Position numbers and translations under genes: made by a program. The notes beneath the pieces are model-generated. The model saw nothing but the letters and a program-made list of their open reading frames with translations, searched no databases and was not told the DNA's origin. Shown here piece after piece: positions 7,666-15,095 of a DNA stretch of 21,242 bases. The first letter of the stretch is position 1; each line of letters opens with the position of its first letter. This stretch comes from an uncultured Enterocloster sp. GTDB taxonomy: Bacteria > Bacillota > Clostridia > Lachnospirales > Lachnospiraceae. Location: assembly GCA_944382045.1 (NCBI GenBank), contig CALWMT010000011.1, forward strand, positions 1 to 21,242. Reading direction: 5' to 3'.

Positions 7666-8322
7666 TTATCTCTGGCTGCAATCCTGCTCTGTCCCTGTGC
7701 AGGCCCCCCGCTCCAGAATCTGAAGCTCCCTGGACGCGGTCTTTAGAATCAGCTCCTGGTCCGCCTCCTCCTTATAATAAAGAGCAATGCCCTTCATGGA
7801 GAGCAGAAGGCTGATCTCCGCCGTATATGCAAAGGTTTCCTGGTCCATCGGACACCTTATCTTGTCCAGACGGTCATACAGCTTTTTTATAAATTCCTCA
7901 GAGCGCAGATCCTGGGGATCCTGAAAATGAAAGCCTTCCCCTCCAAATATCTGGCCTTGGTTGACTACATTCAAATCTGAGAACAGATTTTTATACATCT
8001 TATATCCCACTCCGGATGTTCCTTCATCCATAAGCTGCTTGAGCAGTCGCAGAGGAACCTCGAAAAAATATCCCCCTGCCTGATCCATCGCTGCCAGGAC
8101 TGTCTCCTCAAAACGTTCTCTGAACCCTCTCAAAACGTAGCGGACCAGGTCCTCCTTGTCTTCAAAGTAAGTATAGAAGCTTCCCCGGGAGATATCCGCC
8201 TCCTTGATGATCTTATTGATAGAGACCTCGGAAAAGGGCACCCGGGTAAGCTCATGGACAGCTGCGTCCAGTATCGCCTTTCTCTTCTCCTCTTTTAAAT
8301 TAAAAAAACGCTGCGCAGGCAT
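7666..8322 (-). CDS. TetR/AcrR family transcriptional regulator
   Basis: 218 aa, normal length for the family. The N-terminal helix-turn-helix is clear (about residues 12-58), with the typical ISRGSFYTYFEDKEDL segment at 44-59. The remainder is a helical ligand-binding and dimer domain without an obvious recognised subfamily. TetR proteins usually repress their own operon and release DNA on binding a small molecule. The open frame extends 16 codons further upstream, but ATG 8322 follows AAGGAGG with 7 nt spacing and is preferred. It is the first gene of an operon with two TolC-like genes, preceded by a near-perfect promoter and a palindrome, so autoregulation is likely. The inducing ligand cannot be told from sequence. 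Confidence 0.92.
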   Translation of the reverse strand: MPAQRFFNLKEEKRKAILDAAVHELTRVPFSEVSINKIIKEADISRGSFYTYFEDKEDLVRYVLRGFRERFEETVLAAMDQAGGYFFEVPLRLLKQLMDEGTSGVGYKMYKNLFSDLNVVNQGQIFGGEGFHFQDPQDLRSEEFIKKLYDRLDKIRCPMDQETFAYTAEISLLLSMKGIALYYKEEADQELILKTASRELQILERGACTGTEQDCSQR

Positions 8323-8364
8323 CCTGCCGCCTCCTTGCACACTCTCTGTATCCTTCGTAAAACA

Positions 8365-8377
8365 TGACACCTTGTCA
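8365..8377 (-). promoter_or_regulatory. Candidate operator for the TetR-type regulator
   Basis: TGACA-CCT-TGTCA is a perfect 5-3-5 palindrome placed at or just after the predicted transcription start. Further TGACA/TGTC half-sites lie in the -35 box and spacer, an arrangement suited to a dimeric repressor. Which protein binds is inferred from the adjacent regulator gene. Confidence 0.5.
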
Positions 8378-8385
8378 CCCTATAA

Positions 8386-8414
8386 AGTATAGACAGCCTT
8401 CCAGCCATTGTCAA
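8386..8414 (-). promoter_or_regulatory. Near-consensus promoter of the tetR-TolC-like operon
   Basis: On the minus strand a consensus -35 TTGACA (8409-8414) is separated by exactly 17 nt from TATACT (8386-8391). The leader to the regulator start is about 55-60 nt. Such a strong promoter fits one held down by a repressor. Confidence 0.85.
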
Positions 8415-8496
8415 GAATGGAAATATTAAAATTCTGTGAAAGGTCTGCGCTTTCGAAACCGTCTCCGTGCCATCCTCCTATCCGCCAAAAAAGCGC

Positions 8497-8527
8497 AAAA
8501 AAGGCATGGCCCGCAGATGGCCATGCC
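8497..8527 (-). terminator. Rho-independent terminator of the polysaccharide cluster
   Basis: A perfect 9-bp GC-rich stem (8503-8511 with 8519-8527) with a 7-nt loop is followed on the minus strand by six T (complement of 8497-8502) and then a second T-run. It lies 7 nt past the last gene of the cluster and about 80 nt before the next promoter. Confidence 0.93.
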
Positions 8528-8533
8528 GAGCAG

Positions 8534-9478
8534 CTATTCGGGGCGGCGCTCCTCCCCCATATTTTCCGTCTCCTCCACGATGTAGATGGGCCGGTCCTTT
8601 AACTCCGTAAACAGAATCGCGATATACTCCCCGATAATCCCAATAAGCACAAACATCATGGCGAACATAAAGCAGAGCAGCACCACAATGGTGGCGTACC
8701 CGCTGGGAGCGCCCTGGCGGGTGAACAGCGTATAGACCATCACGGCCACGCCCAAAAGGGCGGAAAAAATGCCCGTGTAGATGCCGAGCTTTAAGGGCAT
8801 ATTGGAAAAGCACAGGATGGTGTTGATGGAAAATGCGAAGAGCTTCTTTAAGCTGTATTTGCTCTCCCCCGCCACCCTTACGCCGGCCTCATACTCGATG
8901 GTGGTGCGCTTAAAGCCCACGTTCTGCACGTAACCCCGCAGGAAGCGCACCCGCTCCCGGTAGTTTTCCCGCATCACCCGGGCCACCCGGCGGCTCACCG
9001 CAAAGAAGTCCGAGGCATTGGGCTCAAAATGCACATCCGATATGTGGTTGATGAGCCAGTAAAATCCCGAGGAGGTGATGTTCTTTATGAGTCCGGCCGT
9101 GCGGTTTTTGGTGCGGACCATGCTGATGACCTCATAGCCCTCCTCCCGCTTTTTCAGTATCTCCGGGATGCAGGCGGGCGGATGCTGCAGGTCCGCGTCC
9201 ATGCAGACCACCACCTCCCCGCTGCTAAAGTCCATGCCGGCAATCATGGCCGCCTCGTGGCCGAAGTTCCGGGAAAAGCTGACAAGCTTCACCCGCTTAT
9301 CCTGGGCCGCCAGCCCCTTGAGCACGGAAAGGCTCTTATCGGCACTGCCGTCATTGACAAAAATCAGCTCCCAGTCCCAGCCTGTCTCCTCCAGCACCCG
9401 GGATGTCTCTCTAAAAAAATCTTCCAGCGCTTTCTCCTCGTTGTAGACGGAAACTACAACGGAAATTGTCCTGTCCAT
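8534..9478 (-). CDS. GtrB/DPM1-like polyprenyl-phosphate glycosyltransferase (GT2)
   Basis: 314 aa. A GT2 catalytic domain (about 1-220) has FVNDGS (40-45) and the metal-binding DAD (94-96) within CMDADLQHP. Two C-terminal membrane segments follow (about 228-252 and 262-288). This is the plan of GtrB, ArnC-like and DPM1-like enzymes, which move a hexose from a nucleotide sugar to undecaprenyl phosphate at the inner face of the membrane. The lipid-linked sugar is then used outside by GT-C enzymes, and two GT-C-like proteins are encoded upstream in this cluster. A longer frame begins with TTG at 9535 but lacks the family's N-terminus, while ATG 9478 starts directly at the catalytic strand after AGGAA. 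It is the last gene before the terminator. The sugar is not known. Confidence 0.88.
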   Translation of the reverse strand: MDRTISVVVSVYNEEKALEDFFRETSRVLEETGWDWELIFVNDGSADKSLSVLKGLAAQDKRVKLVSFSRNFGHEAAMIAGMDFSSGEVVVCMDADLQHPPACIPEILKKREEGYEVISMVRTKNRTAGLIKNITSSGFYWLINHISDVHFEPNASDFFAVSRRVARVMRENYRERVRFLRGYVQNVGFKRTTIEYEAGVRVAGESKYSLKKLFAFSINTILCFSNMPLKLGIYTGIFSALLGVAVMVYTLFTRQGAPSGYATIVVLLCFMFAMMFVLIGIIGEYIAILFTELKDRPIYIVEETENMGEERRPE

Positions 9479-9525
9479 GGGTTTTCCTGTTCCTTTCTCC
9501 GCTTCACCCAGCCGCCGCGGCCGCT

Positions 9526-10368
9526 CTACTCCCAAATCTCAATCTGCTGGCTGGAGTGGGTGGGCACTCGCTTCTCCTCAGGCGGCAGCTGCATATAGTC
9601 CCCGTACACCTCCGTGAGCACCTCATGCCAGCCCTTGGGAATCATGAGCTGCGCATCCTCAAAGGCCGCATCCTCCACGGCCTCGCACCAGCTCCCCTCC
9701 AGGGTCACATACAGATAATCCGGCTGATAATTGCTGTAATACCACCTGGTGCCCCGGCTCCTTCTATCCTTCAGGGCCGCAGCCCTCTGCATGGCAGAAA
9801 TCAGCCGCAGGGGAATAAACCGGCCCACGCCTGCCAGGCCGCCCACAAAAATCTTGTGGATGAGGCTGTATTTCTTAAAATCAAGGCCGGGCCGGTGGCC
9901 CATGGCCAGGCCGTAGATGGCCTTGTGGACAAACCGGGTAGCTGCGGCTCCGGCCGGGCTGGCGGGAAGCTTATCCAGGATAAAGAGGTCCACCCAGATG
10001 TGGTTCAGCTTTCCGCCGTAGAAATTCATCTCCGGGCTGTCCTGGTGGCAGCGGCTGTTCTTGTAGATAATCCGCGGCGTAAAATCAAAGAACGCCCTTC
10101 CATCCCGGTAGGAATCCGGAAGGAGCAGCTCCATGGTATCCGGAAGCTCCCGCCCTGCCACCTTCACAAAGGCCTCGTACTGGCTGCGCAGAAATACCAC
10201 ATCCGCATCGTCATCCCAGGGGATAAACCCCTTGTGGCGCACTGCCCCAATCAAAGTCCCCGCGTCCAGGGCGTAGCGGATTTTGTACTTTCGGCAGATG
10301 CGGTCGATTTCCTTCAGTATCTTTAAGCTGGCCGCATGGACCTTGCTCATATCGTAATGTTCTGTCAT
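9526..10368 (-). CDS. LicD family phosphotransferase
   Basis: 280 aa. The diagnostic LicD segment is present: LDAGTLIGAVRHKGF (34-48) and IPWDDDAD (49-56), with the Asp cluster expected to bind the metal and nucleotide. LicD proteins of the nucleotidyltransferase fold transfer phosphocholine or related groups from a CDP-linked donor to surface glycans and teichoic acids; fukutin is the eukaryotic relative. It has no signal peptide and would act in the cytoplasm. Its ATG overlaps the TGA of rfbH by 4 nt (ATGA), so translation is probably coupled. No choline uptake or activation genes (licA-C) are in the window, so the transferred group could be phosphocholine or another phospho-substituent. 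Confidence 0.9.
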   Translation of the reverse strand: MTEHYDMSKVHAASLKILKEIDRICRKYKIRYALDAGTLIGAVRHKGFIPWDDDADVVFLRSQYEAFVKVAGRELPDTMELLLPDSYRDGRAFFDFTPRIIYKNSRCHQDSPEMNFYGGKLNHIWVDLFILDKLPASPAGAAATRFVHKAIYGLAMGHRPGLDFKKYSLIHKIFVGGLAGVGRFIPLRLISAMQRAAALKDRRSRGTRWYYSNYQPDYLYVTLEGSWCEAVEDAAFEDAQLMIPKGWHEVLTEVYGDYMQLPPEEKRVPTHSSQQIEIWE

Positions 10369-11717
10369 TTTCCAACCGCTTCCTTTATCACTCTCGCCAT
10401 ATAGTCGATTTTCTCATCCGTCATGCCGGGATACACGCCCACCCAGAAGGTGTCCCGCATAATCCGGTCCGTATTTTTAAGGCTCCCCACAATCCGGAAG
10501 CCCTTTCCCTCGGCCCGCATCTCGTCAAAGCAGGGGTGCTTGGTCAGATTTCCCGCGAAAAGCATCCGGGTCTGGATTCCCCGGCTCTCCACGTACCGCA
10601 CCACCTGATTCCGGTCCACGCCCTCCCTGCAGGTGATGAGAAAGCCGAACCAGCTGGGCCGGCTTCCCGGACAGGCCTCCGGGAGAATAAGCCTGTCCTC
10701 CGTGCCCGCAAGCCCCGCGTACAGCCGTTCAAAATTATGGCGGCGGCGCTCCACAAAGGATGGAAATTTCTCCAGCTGGGCGCAGCCGATGGCGGCCTGC
10801 AGGTCCGTCGCCTTCAGGTTATAGCCAAAGTGAGAGTATACATACTTGTGGTCGTAGCCAAGGGGCAGCTCCCCGTACTGCCTGTCAAAGCGGTGGCCGC
10901 ACAGGTTGTCATGGCCGGAGGGGCAGACACAGTCCCGTCCCCAGTCCCTGAAGGAACGGATAATCTTATTTAACAGGGGATTCCTCGTGTACACCGCTCC
11001 CCCCTCTCCCATGGTCATATGGTGGGGCGGATAAAAGCTGGAGGTGCCGATATCCCCGATGGTGCCGGTAAACTGCTCCTGCTCCTTTCCGTCCTCCCGC
11101 ACCGTGTATCTGCTTCCCAGGGCGTCGCAGTTGTCCTCCACCAGCCAGAGCTTATGCGCATCGCAGAATGCCTTCACCGCATTCAGGTCAAAGGGATTTC
11201 CCAGCGTATGGGCAATCATCACCGCCTTGGTCCGCTCCGAGAGGGCGCTCTCCAGCATATCCACGTCAATGTTGTACTGAGGGATTGTCACATCCACGAA
11301 CACAGGCACGGCCCCATACTGGATGGCCGGCGTCACTGTGGTGGGGAACCCGCAGGCCACCGTGATAATCTCATCGCCGGGCTTAATCCGCTGCTCGCCG
11401 AGCAGGGGGGAGGTGAGCGCCATAAACGCCAGAAGATTGGCGGAGGAGCCGGAATTTACCAGCGAGCAGAAGGGCACGCCCAGGTACTCTCCCAGCTTTT
11501 TCTCAAAGGCATCCGTGTACCGCCCGGAGGTCAGCCAGAACTCCAGGGCGCTGTCCACCAAATTCACCATCTCATGGCGGTCGTACACCCGGGAGGCATA
11601 GGGAATCCGGTCCCCCTCATGGAAGGGCTTCTCCTGATTGTGATATTTATCGCAGTACTCGGATACCAGGTCCAGTATCTCCTGTCTCGCCTGGGTCTCC
11701 GTCATATTTTCAAACAT
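10365..11717 (-). CDS. rfbH: CDP-6-deoxy-4-keto-glucose 3-dehydrase (E1), RfbH
   Basis: 450 aa, a PMP-dependent enzyme of the DegT/DnrJ/EryC1/StrS fold. With a reductase (E3) it removes the 3-hydroxyl of CDP-4-keto-6-deoxyglucose, the committed step to 3,6-dideoxyhexoses such as paratose, abequose, tyvelose and ascarylose. The usual aminotransferase Lys is replaced by His in SFYPPHHMTMGEGG (His232/233), which separates E1 from ordinary aminotransferases. Four Cys fit the [2Fe-2S] site: Cys197, Cys263, Cys265 and Cys273 (C-x65-C-x-C-x7-C). The spacer is longer than the C-x57-C described for Yersinia E1 because of an insertion near 206-216. The start is ATG 11717 after AGGAG; the frame extends to a TTG with no merit. 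It follows rfbG by 54 nt and overlaps the LicD gene by 4 nt. No E3 gene is in the window. Confidence 0.95.
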   Translation of the reverse strand: MFENMTETQARQEILDLVSEYCDKYHNQEKPFHEGDRIPYASRVYDRHEMVNLVDSALEFWLTSGRYTDAFEKKLGEYLGVPFCSLVNSGSSANLLAFMALTSPLLGEQRIKPGDEIITVACGFPTTVTPAIQYGAVPVFVDVTIPQYNIDVDMLESALSERTKAVMIAHTLGNPFDLNAVKAFCDAHKLWLVEDNCDALGSRYTVREDGKEQEQFTGTIGDIGTSSFYPPHHMTMGEGGAVYTRNPLLNKIIRSFRDWGRDCVCPSGHDNLCGHRFDRQYGELPLGYDHKYVYSHFGYNLKATDLQAAIGCAQLEKFPSFVERRRHNFERLYAGLAGTEDRLILPEACPGSRPSWFGFLITCREGVDRNQVVRYVESRGIQTRMLFAGNLTKHPCFDEMRAEGKGFRIVGSLKNTDRIMRDTFWVGVYPGMTDEKIDYMARVIKEAVGK

Positions 11718-11771
11718 TCTCTTCTCTCCTCTCAACGAAAAACGGTAACAGTTCAGACGGCGGGTATCTTC

Positions 11772-12830
11772 TTACCCGAAAAACGCTTCTATCTGCCGGT
11801 CCATAACCGCCCGCATATCCTCTCCGGCCAGGTACGCCTTGTACCACTCCACGGTCTTTTCCAGGGCTTCCCCCACGCCGAAGCGGGGCCGCCACCCCAG
11901 GGCCCGCTTGGCCTTCGAGCTGTCCAGCTTCAAAAATCCCGCCTCGTGGGGGCCGCCGTCGGATTTGTCCACCCACCGCAGTCCTTCTCCCCAGAGCGCG
12001 CAGAACCTGTCCGCCAGCTCCCCGGTGGTGATGCAGTCGCAGTCATCCGGCCCCACATTGTAATATCCCTCCAGGGAACGGTCCTCATACTGGGCCTTTG
12101 CCAGCATCAGATAGAGGGCCAGGGGCTCCAGCACATGCTGATAGGGGCGGGTGGACTTGGGGCTGCGCACCACGATGTCCTTTCCCGCTGCCGCTGCCCG
12201 CACACAGTCCGGGACAATCCGGTCATTGGCAAAATCACCGCCGCCGATCACATTTCCCGCCCGGGCCGTGGATACCGCGCAGTCTCCCTGGCTGAAAAAT
12301 GACTTCTGGTAGCTGTGGGTCACAAGCTCCGAGCAGGACTTGCTGTTGGAGTAGGGGTCATAGCCGTCCAGCCGGTCAATTTCCCGGTATCCGTACTCCC
12401 ACTCCTTATTCTCGTAGACCTTGTCCGTGGTCACATTGAGCAGGGAGCGCAGGCCGCTCTCGTGCCTGGCGCACTCCAAAAGATGCACCGTGCCCATCAC
12501 ATTGGTCTCATAGGTATAAACCGGGTCCTTGTAGGAGTCCCGGACAATGGGCTGGGCCGCCAGGTGAATCACAATCTCTGGATGGACCTTATCAAATGCC
12601 CTCTGCAGCGCGTCTAAGTCCCGGATATCTCCCCGGATGTCCTCCACTGTGTCTCCGATTCCCGCGATATGATACAGGCTGGGGTCCGTGGGCGGATTTA
12701 AGGCATAGCCCGTGACCCTTGCCCCCGCCAGGTCCAGAATCCGGCAGAGCCAGGAGCCCTTAAAGCCCGTGTGCCCGGTGACGAGCACCCGCTTTCCCCC
12801 ATAAAAATTCTTCAGTTCTTCCAGTCGCAC
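11772..12830 (-). CDS. rfbG: CDP-glucose 4,6-dehydratase, RfbG
   Basis: 352 aa, an extended short-chain dehydrogenase/reductase. It converts CDP-D-glucose to CDP-4-keto-6-deoxy-D-glucose. The NAD-binding motif is TGHTGFKG (18-25), the catalytic TTDK lies at 134-137 and YxxxK is Y160-K164 in DPYSNSK. The whole length matches the RfbG family. The start is GTG at 12830; it gives the short N-terminal leader expected before the first Rossmann strand and is preceded by AGGAAGG, and no ATG is better placed. It lies 36 nt after rfbF and before rfbH, the same rfbF-G-H order known from enterobacterial O-antigen clusters. It acts in the cytoplasm, taking the product of RfbF and supplying RfbH. Confidence 0.96.
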   Translation of the reverse strand: MRLEELKNFYGGKRVLVTGHTGFKGSWLCRILDLAGARVTGYALNPPTDPSLYHIAGIGDTVEDIRGDIRDLDALQRAFDKVHPEIVIHLAAQPIVRDSYKDPVYTYETNVMGTVHLLECARHESGLRSLLNVTTDKVYENKEWEYGYREIDRLDGYDPYSNSKSCSELVTHSYQKSFFSQGDCAVSTARAGNVIGGGDFANDRIVPDCVRAAAAGKDIVVRSPKSTRPYQHVLEPLALYLMLAKAQYEDRSLEGYYNVGPDDCDCITTGELADRFCALWGEGLRWVDKSDGGPHEAGFLKLDSSKAKRALGWRPRFGVGEALEKTVEWYKAYLAGEDMRAVMDRQIEAFFG

Positions 12831-12866
12831 CCTTTCCGACCTTCCTTTCTCTGCGCACCGCTGCGT

Positions 12867-13643
12867 TTAGTCTTTCCATATTTTCCAGGGAGCCTTCCCT
12901 GACTGCCACAGCTCCTCCAGCTTCTTCATCTCCCGCTGGGTATCCATGCACTGCCAGAATCCGCCGTGGTAGAAGGCCTTCATCTGGCCCTCTGCCGCCA
13001 GGCGGCGCATGGGCTCCTGCTCAAATACCGTGGCATCTCCCTCCAGGTAATCAAAAATCTGGGGATTCATCACCATGAAGCCGCCGTTAATCAGGGCGCC
13101 GTCATTGTCATCCTTCTCTCGAAAGGAGAGCACCGTATTGTCGTCCCCGATATCCAGAACTCCCTTCATCTGGCCCAAATTCACTGTGGTGATGGTGGCA
13201 ATCCTTCCATGGGAGCGGTGGAAGGCCTCCAGGGCCCTCAAATCCACATCGGAAACCCCATCCCCGTAGGTGAGCATAAAGGGCTCGTCCCCGATATAAG
13301 GCTCTATCCGCTTCACCCGGCCCCCGGTCATGGTGTTGAGCCCGGTGTCCACCAGGGTTACCCGCCAGGGCTCCGCGTAGTTGTTGTGAACCTCCATCTT
13401 ATTATTTGCCAGATCAAAGGTCACATCGGAGGTGTGAAGGAAATAATCCGCGAAAAATTCCTTCACCACATACTGCTTGTAGCCCAGGCAGATGACAAAA
13501 TCATGGTAGCCGTACTCTGAGTAATGCTTCATAATATGCCAGAGAATGGGCTTTCCCCCAATCTCAATCATAGGCTTGGGCTTTAAATGGCTCTCCTCGC
13601 TGATTCGGGTTCCCAGTCCCCCTGCCAAAATTACAACCTTCAT
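12867..13643 (-). CDS. rfbF: Glucose-1-phosphate cytidylyltransferase, RfbF
   Basis: 258 aa, the normal length. It makes CDP-glucose and pyrophosphate from CTP and glucose-1-phosphate, the first step of the CDP-dideoxyhexose route. The nucleotide-binding loop LAGGLGTRISEE (6-17) and the KPKPM segment (21-25) are characteristic, as are the LTYGDGVSDVD motif (124-134) and the substrate region around GGFMVMNP. The ATG follows AAGGAGG at 5 nt. It starts the rfbFGH block and is 15 nt downstream of a GT-C-like membrane protein gene on the same strand, so the sugar pathway and the transferases are transcribed together. Confidence 0.97.
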   Translation of the reverse strand: MKVVILAGGLGTRISEESHLKPKPMIEIGGKPILWHIMKHYSEYGYHDFVICLGYKQYVVKEFFADYFLHTSDVTFDLANNKMEVHNNYAEPWRVTLVDTGLNTMTGGRVKRIEPYIGDEPFMLTYGDGVSDVDLRALEAFHRSHGRIATITTVNLGQMKGVLDIGDDNTVLSFREKDDNDGALINGGFMVMNPQIFDYLEGDATVFEQEPMRRLAAEGQMKAFYHGGFWQCMDTQREMKKLEELWQSGKAPWKIWKD

Positions 13644-13658
13644 AGCTTCCTCCTTGCG

Positions 13659-15077
13659 CTAGTCCCTGAACACATTCCAGTTATTTTCTTCCAGAATCTG
13701 ATACGCCTTTCGTATCCGCTCGTGCCCGTTCCAGTATTCAAACTCGTCGGCCAGGTCATCCGCCTGGGCCGCAAACTCCTCGTCCGTCATGCCGGGCACC
13801 TCCAGGGCCCGGGCCTTAATCTGCTCAAAGCGTTCCTTCCGGTACTTTGCCTTGTCCACCTCATGATAGGTAGTATATACATTTCCCCACAAAAATGCAA
13901 CGCAGAAAAGGGCGGCAAGCATACCGTACAGCCATTTTACCACCTCTTTCATCTGCATCGCCAGGGCAAAGGTGAGAATAATCCCAAACACCCCCACCTG
14001 AAACTGCAGGGTGTAGCGGGAGGAATTTAATGCATATTCCTCCTTCTCGAAAATATACCGGGTCATAAATACCAGCAGGTGGTTCATGCCGCCGCCCGCC
14101 AGAAGCATCAGCGGCATGATGGAGCGCTCCCAGATGCGGAAGCGGAAATTCATCCACAGGGCCGTCAGGTATCCAAGGCCCACAAACATGCCCAGGAAAT
14201 AGCAGCCCTTGTTGGAGAGCTCCCCGTTTGCCATCAGGGTCTGCAGCTCCTCGCCGCCCACCAGAATCCCGGCCAGGGACTTTAAGATAAAGCGGATGGG
14301 GAAGGTGGGGTTGTCCATAAGTATCACCCACAGGGGGCGGCCCGTGGCCCCGGCGTGCTCCTCGATGACGAAGGAATTGCTGATAATATAGAGCAGAAGG
14401 GGGAGCAGGGCACAGAACAGGTACAGCACGTACGGCTGTCCCGACCTGCCGCCGGGCCGTCTGCCAAGCCGCTCCATGAGGAGGCAGAAGCCGTAGGCCA
14501 CTATCAGAACAGAGGCATAGCTGGCGCAGTACGGCCCCGCCGCCCCCAAAATCACAATCCAGGGAAGAAGGCTTAGGCGGATGCGGTCATGGGGCTTCTC
14601 CTTCCCTGCCCATACCCGGTCCAGCACCACCTCATGGTAGTAAAATCCGGCAAAGGCCAAAAAATGAGACCAGCCGCTTCCATTGGTGAGCATCTCCCAC
14701 TTATTTAAGCTGAACATGACTGCCATGAGGAGAATGAACCAGAGAATATTCAGCCTGTGGCTTTTGCAGTAGAGGGCGAACACCCAGCCCGCCAGGCACA
14801 GGCCCGCCACCCCCAGGACCCGCTCAAAAAACACAGAATACCCGAAAAGCTCCACATTGATAATTCGCTCCAGGTAATTGATGGGAACGCGGGTCAGCAC
14901 ATCAGGCACCAGGAATTTCCTGATATCATACACATCCGGAAGATAGCTGTTCACAAGGCGGATATAGTCGGAATACACCACGTCGCTGGTTGCCCTGGTG
15001 ATGTACCAGATACAGAAAGCCGTGCCTGCCAAGGGAAGAAGCACATATACAATCATTTTCAGCCGTTCTCTGTTCAT
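13659..15077 (-). CDS. Polytopic membrane protein, possible GT-C glycosyltransferase
   Basis: 472 aa with about 9-11 hydrophobic segments over residues 8-405 and a charged cytoplasmic-type tail (about 405-472). After the first membrane segment there is an external loop containing SDY (36-38) and several further Asp residues, similar to the acidic motif in the first outer loop of GT-C transferases that use lipid-phosphate sugars. I do not recognise a specific family, and the catalytic role is inferred from topology and from neighbours in the cluster. It lies 18 nt after a larger membrane protein of similar design and 15 nt before rfbF. AGGAG lies about 12 nt before the ATG, a long spacing, so the start is less sure than others. 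Alternatives are a polymerase or an acceptor-specific membrane factor. Confidence 0.62.
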   Translation of the reverse strand: MNRERLKMIVYVLLPLAGTAFCIWYITRATSDVVYSDYIRLVNSYLPDVYDIRKFLVPDVLTRVPINYLERIINVELFGYSVFFERVLGVAGLCLAGWVFALYCKSHRLNILWFILLMAVMFSLNKWEMLTNGSGWSHFLAFAGFYYHEVVLDRVWAGKEKPHDRIRLSLLPWIVILGAAGPYCASYASVLIVAYGFCLLMERLGRRPGGRSGQPYVLYLFCALLPLLLYIISNSFVIEEHAGATGRPLWVILMDNPTFPIRFILKSLAGILVGGEELQTLMANGELSNKGCYFLGMFVGLGYLTALWMNFRFRIWERSIMPLMLLAGGGMNHLLVFMTRYIFEKEEYALNSSRYTLQFQVGVFGIILTFALAMQMKEVVKWLYGMLAALFCVAFLWGNVYTTYHEVDKAKYRKERFEQIKARALEVPGMTDEEFAAQADDLADEFEYWNGHERIRKAYQILEENNWNVFRD

Positions 15078-15095
15078 AGCCTGTCGTTTCTCCTG

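Noticed and set aside
9479..9535. A TTG start extending the GtrB-like protein by 19 residues
   Set aside because: The extension is Arg/Glu-rich and not part of the GT2 family N-terminus, overlaps the LicD gene end, and ATG 9478 is better placed.
11718..11735. A TTG start extending RfbH by 6 residues
   Set aside because: The extension covers the AGGAG ribosome binding site that serves ATG 11717.
11019..12302. A 427-codon open frame on the plus strand
   Set aside because: Antisense to rfbH and rfbG, both securely identified; composition is low-complexity His/Gly/Pro.
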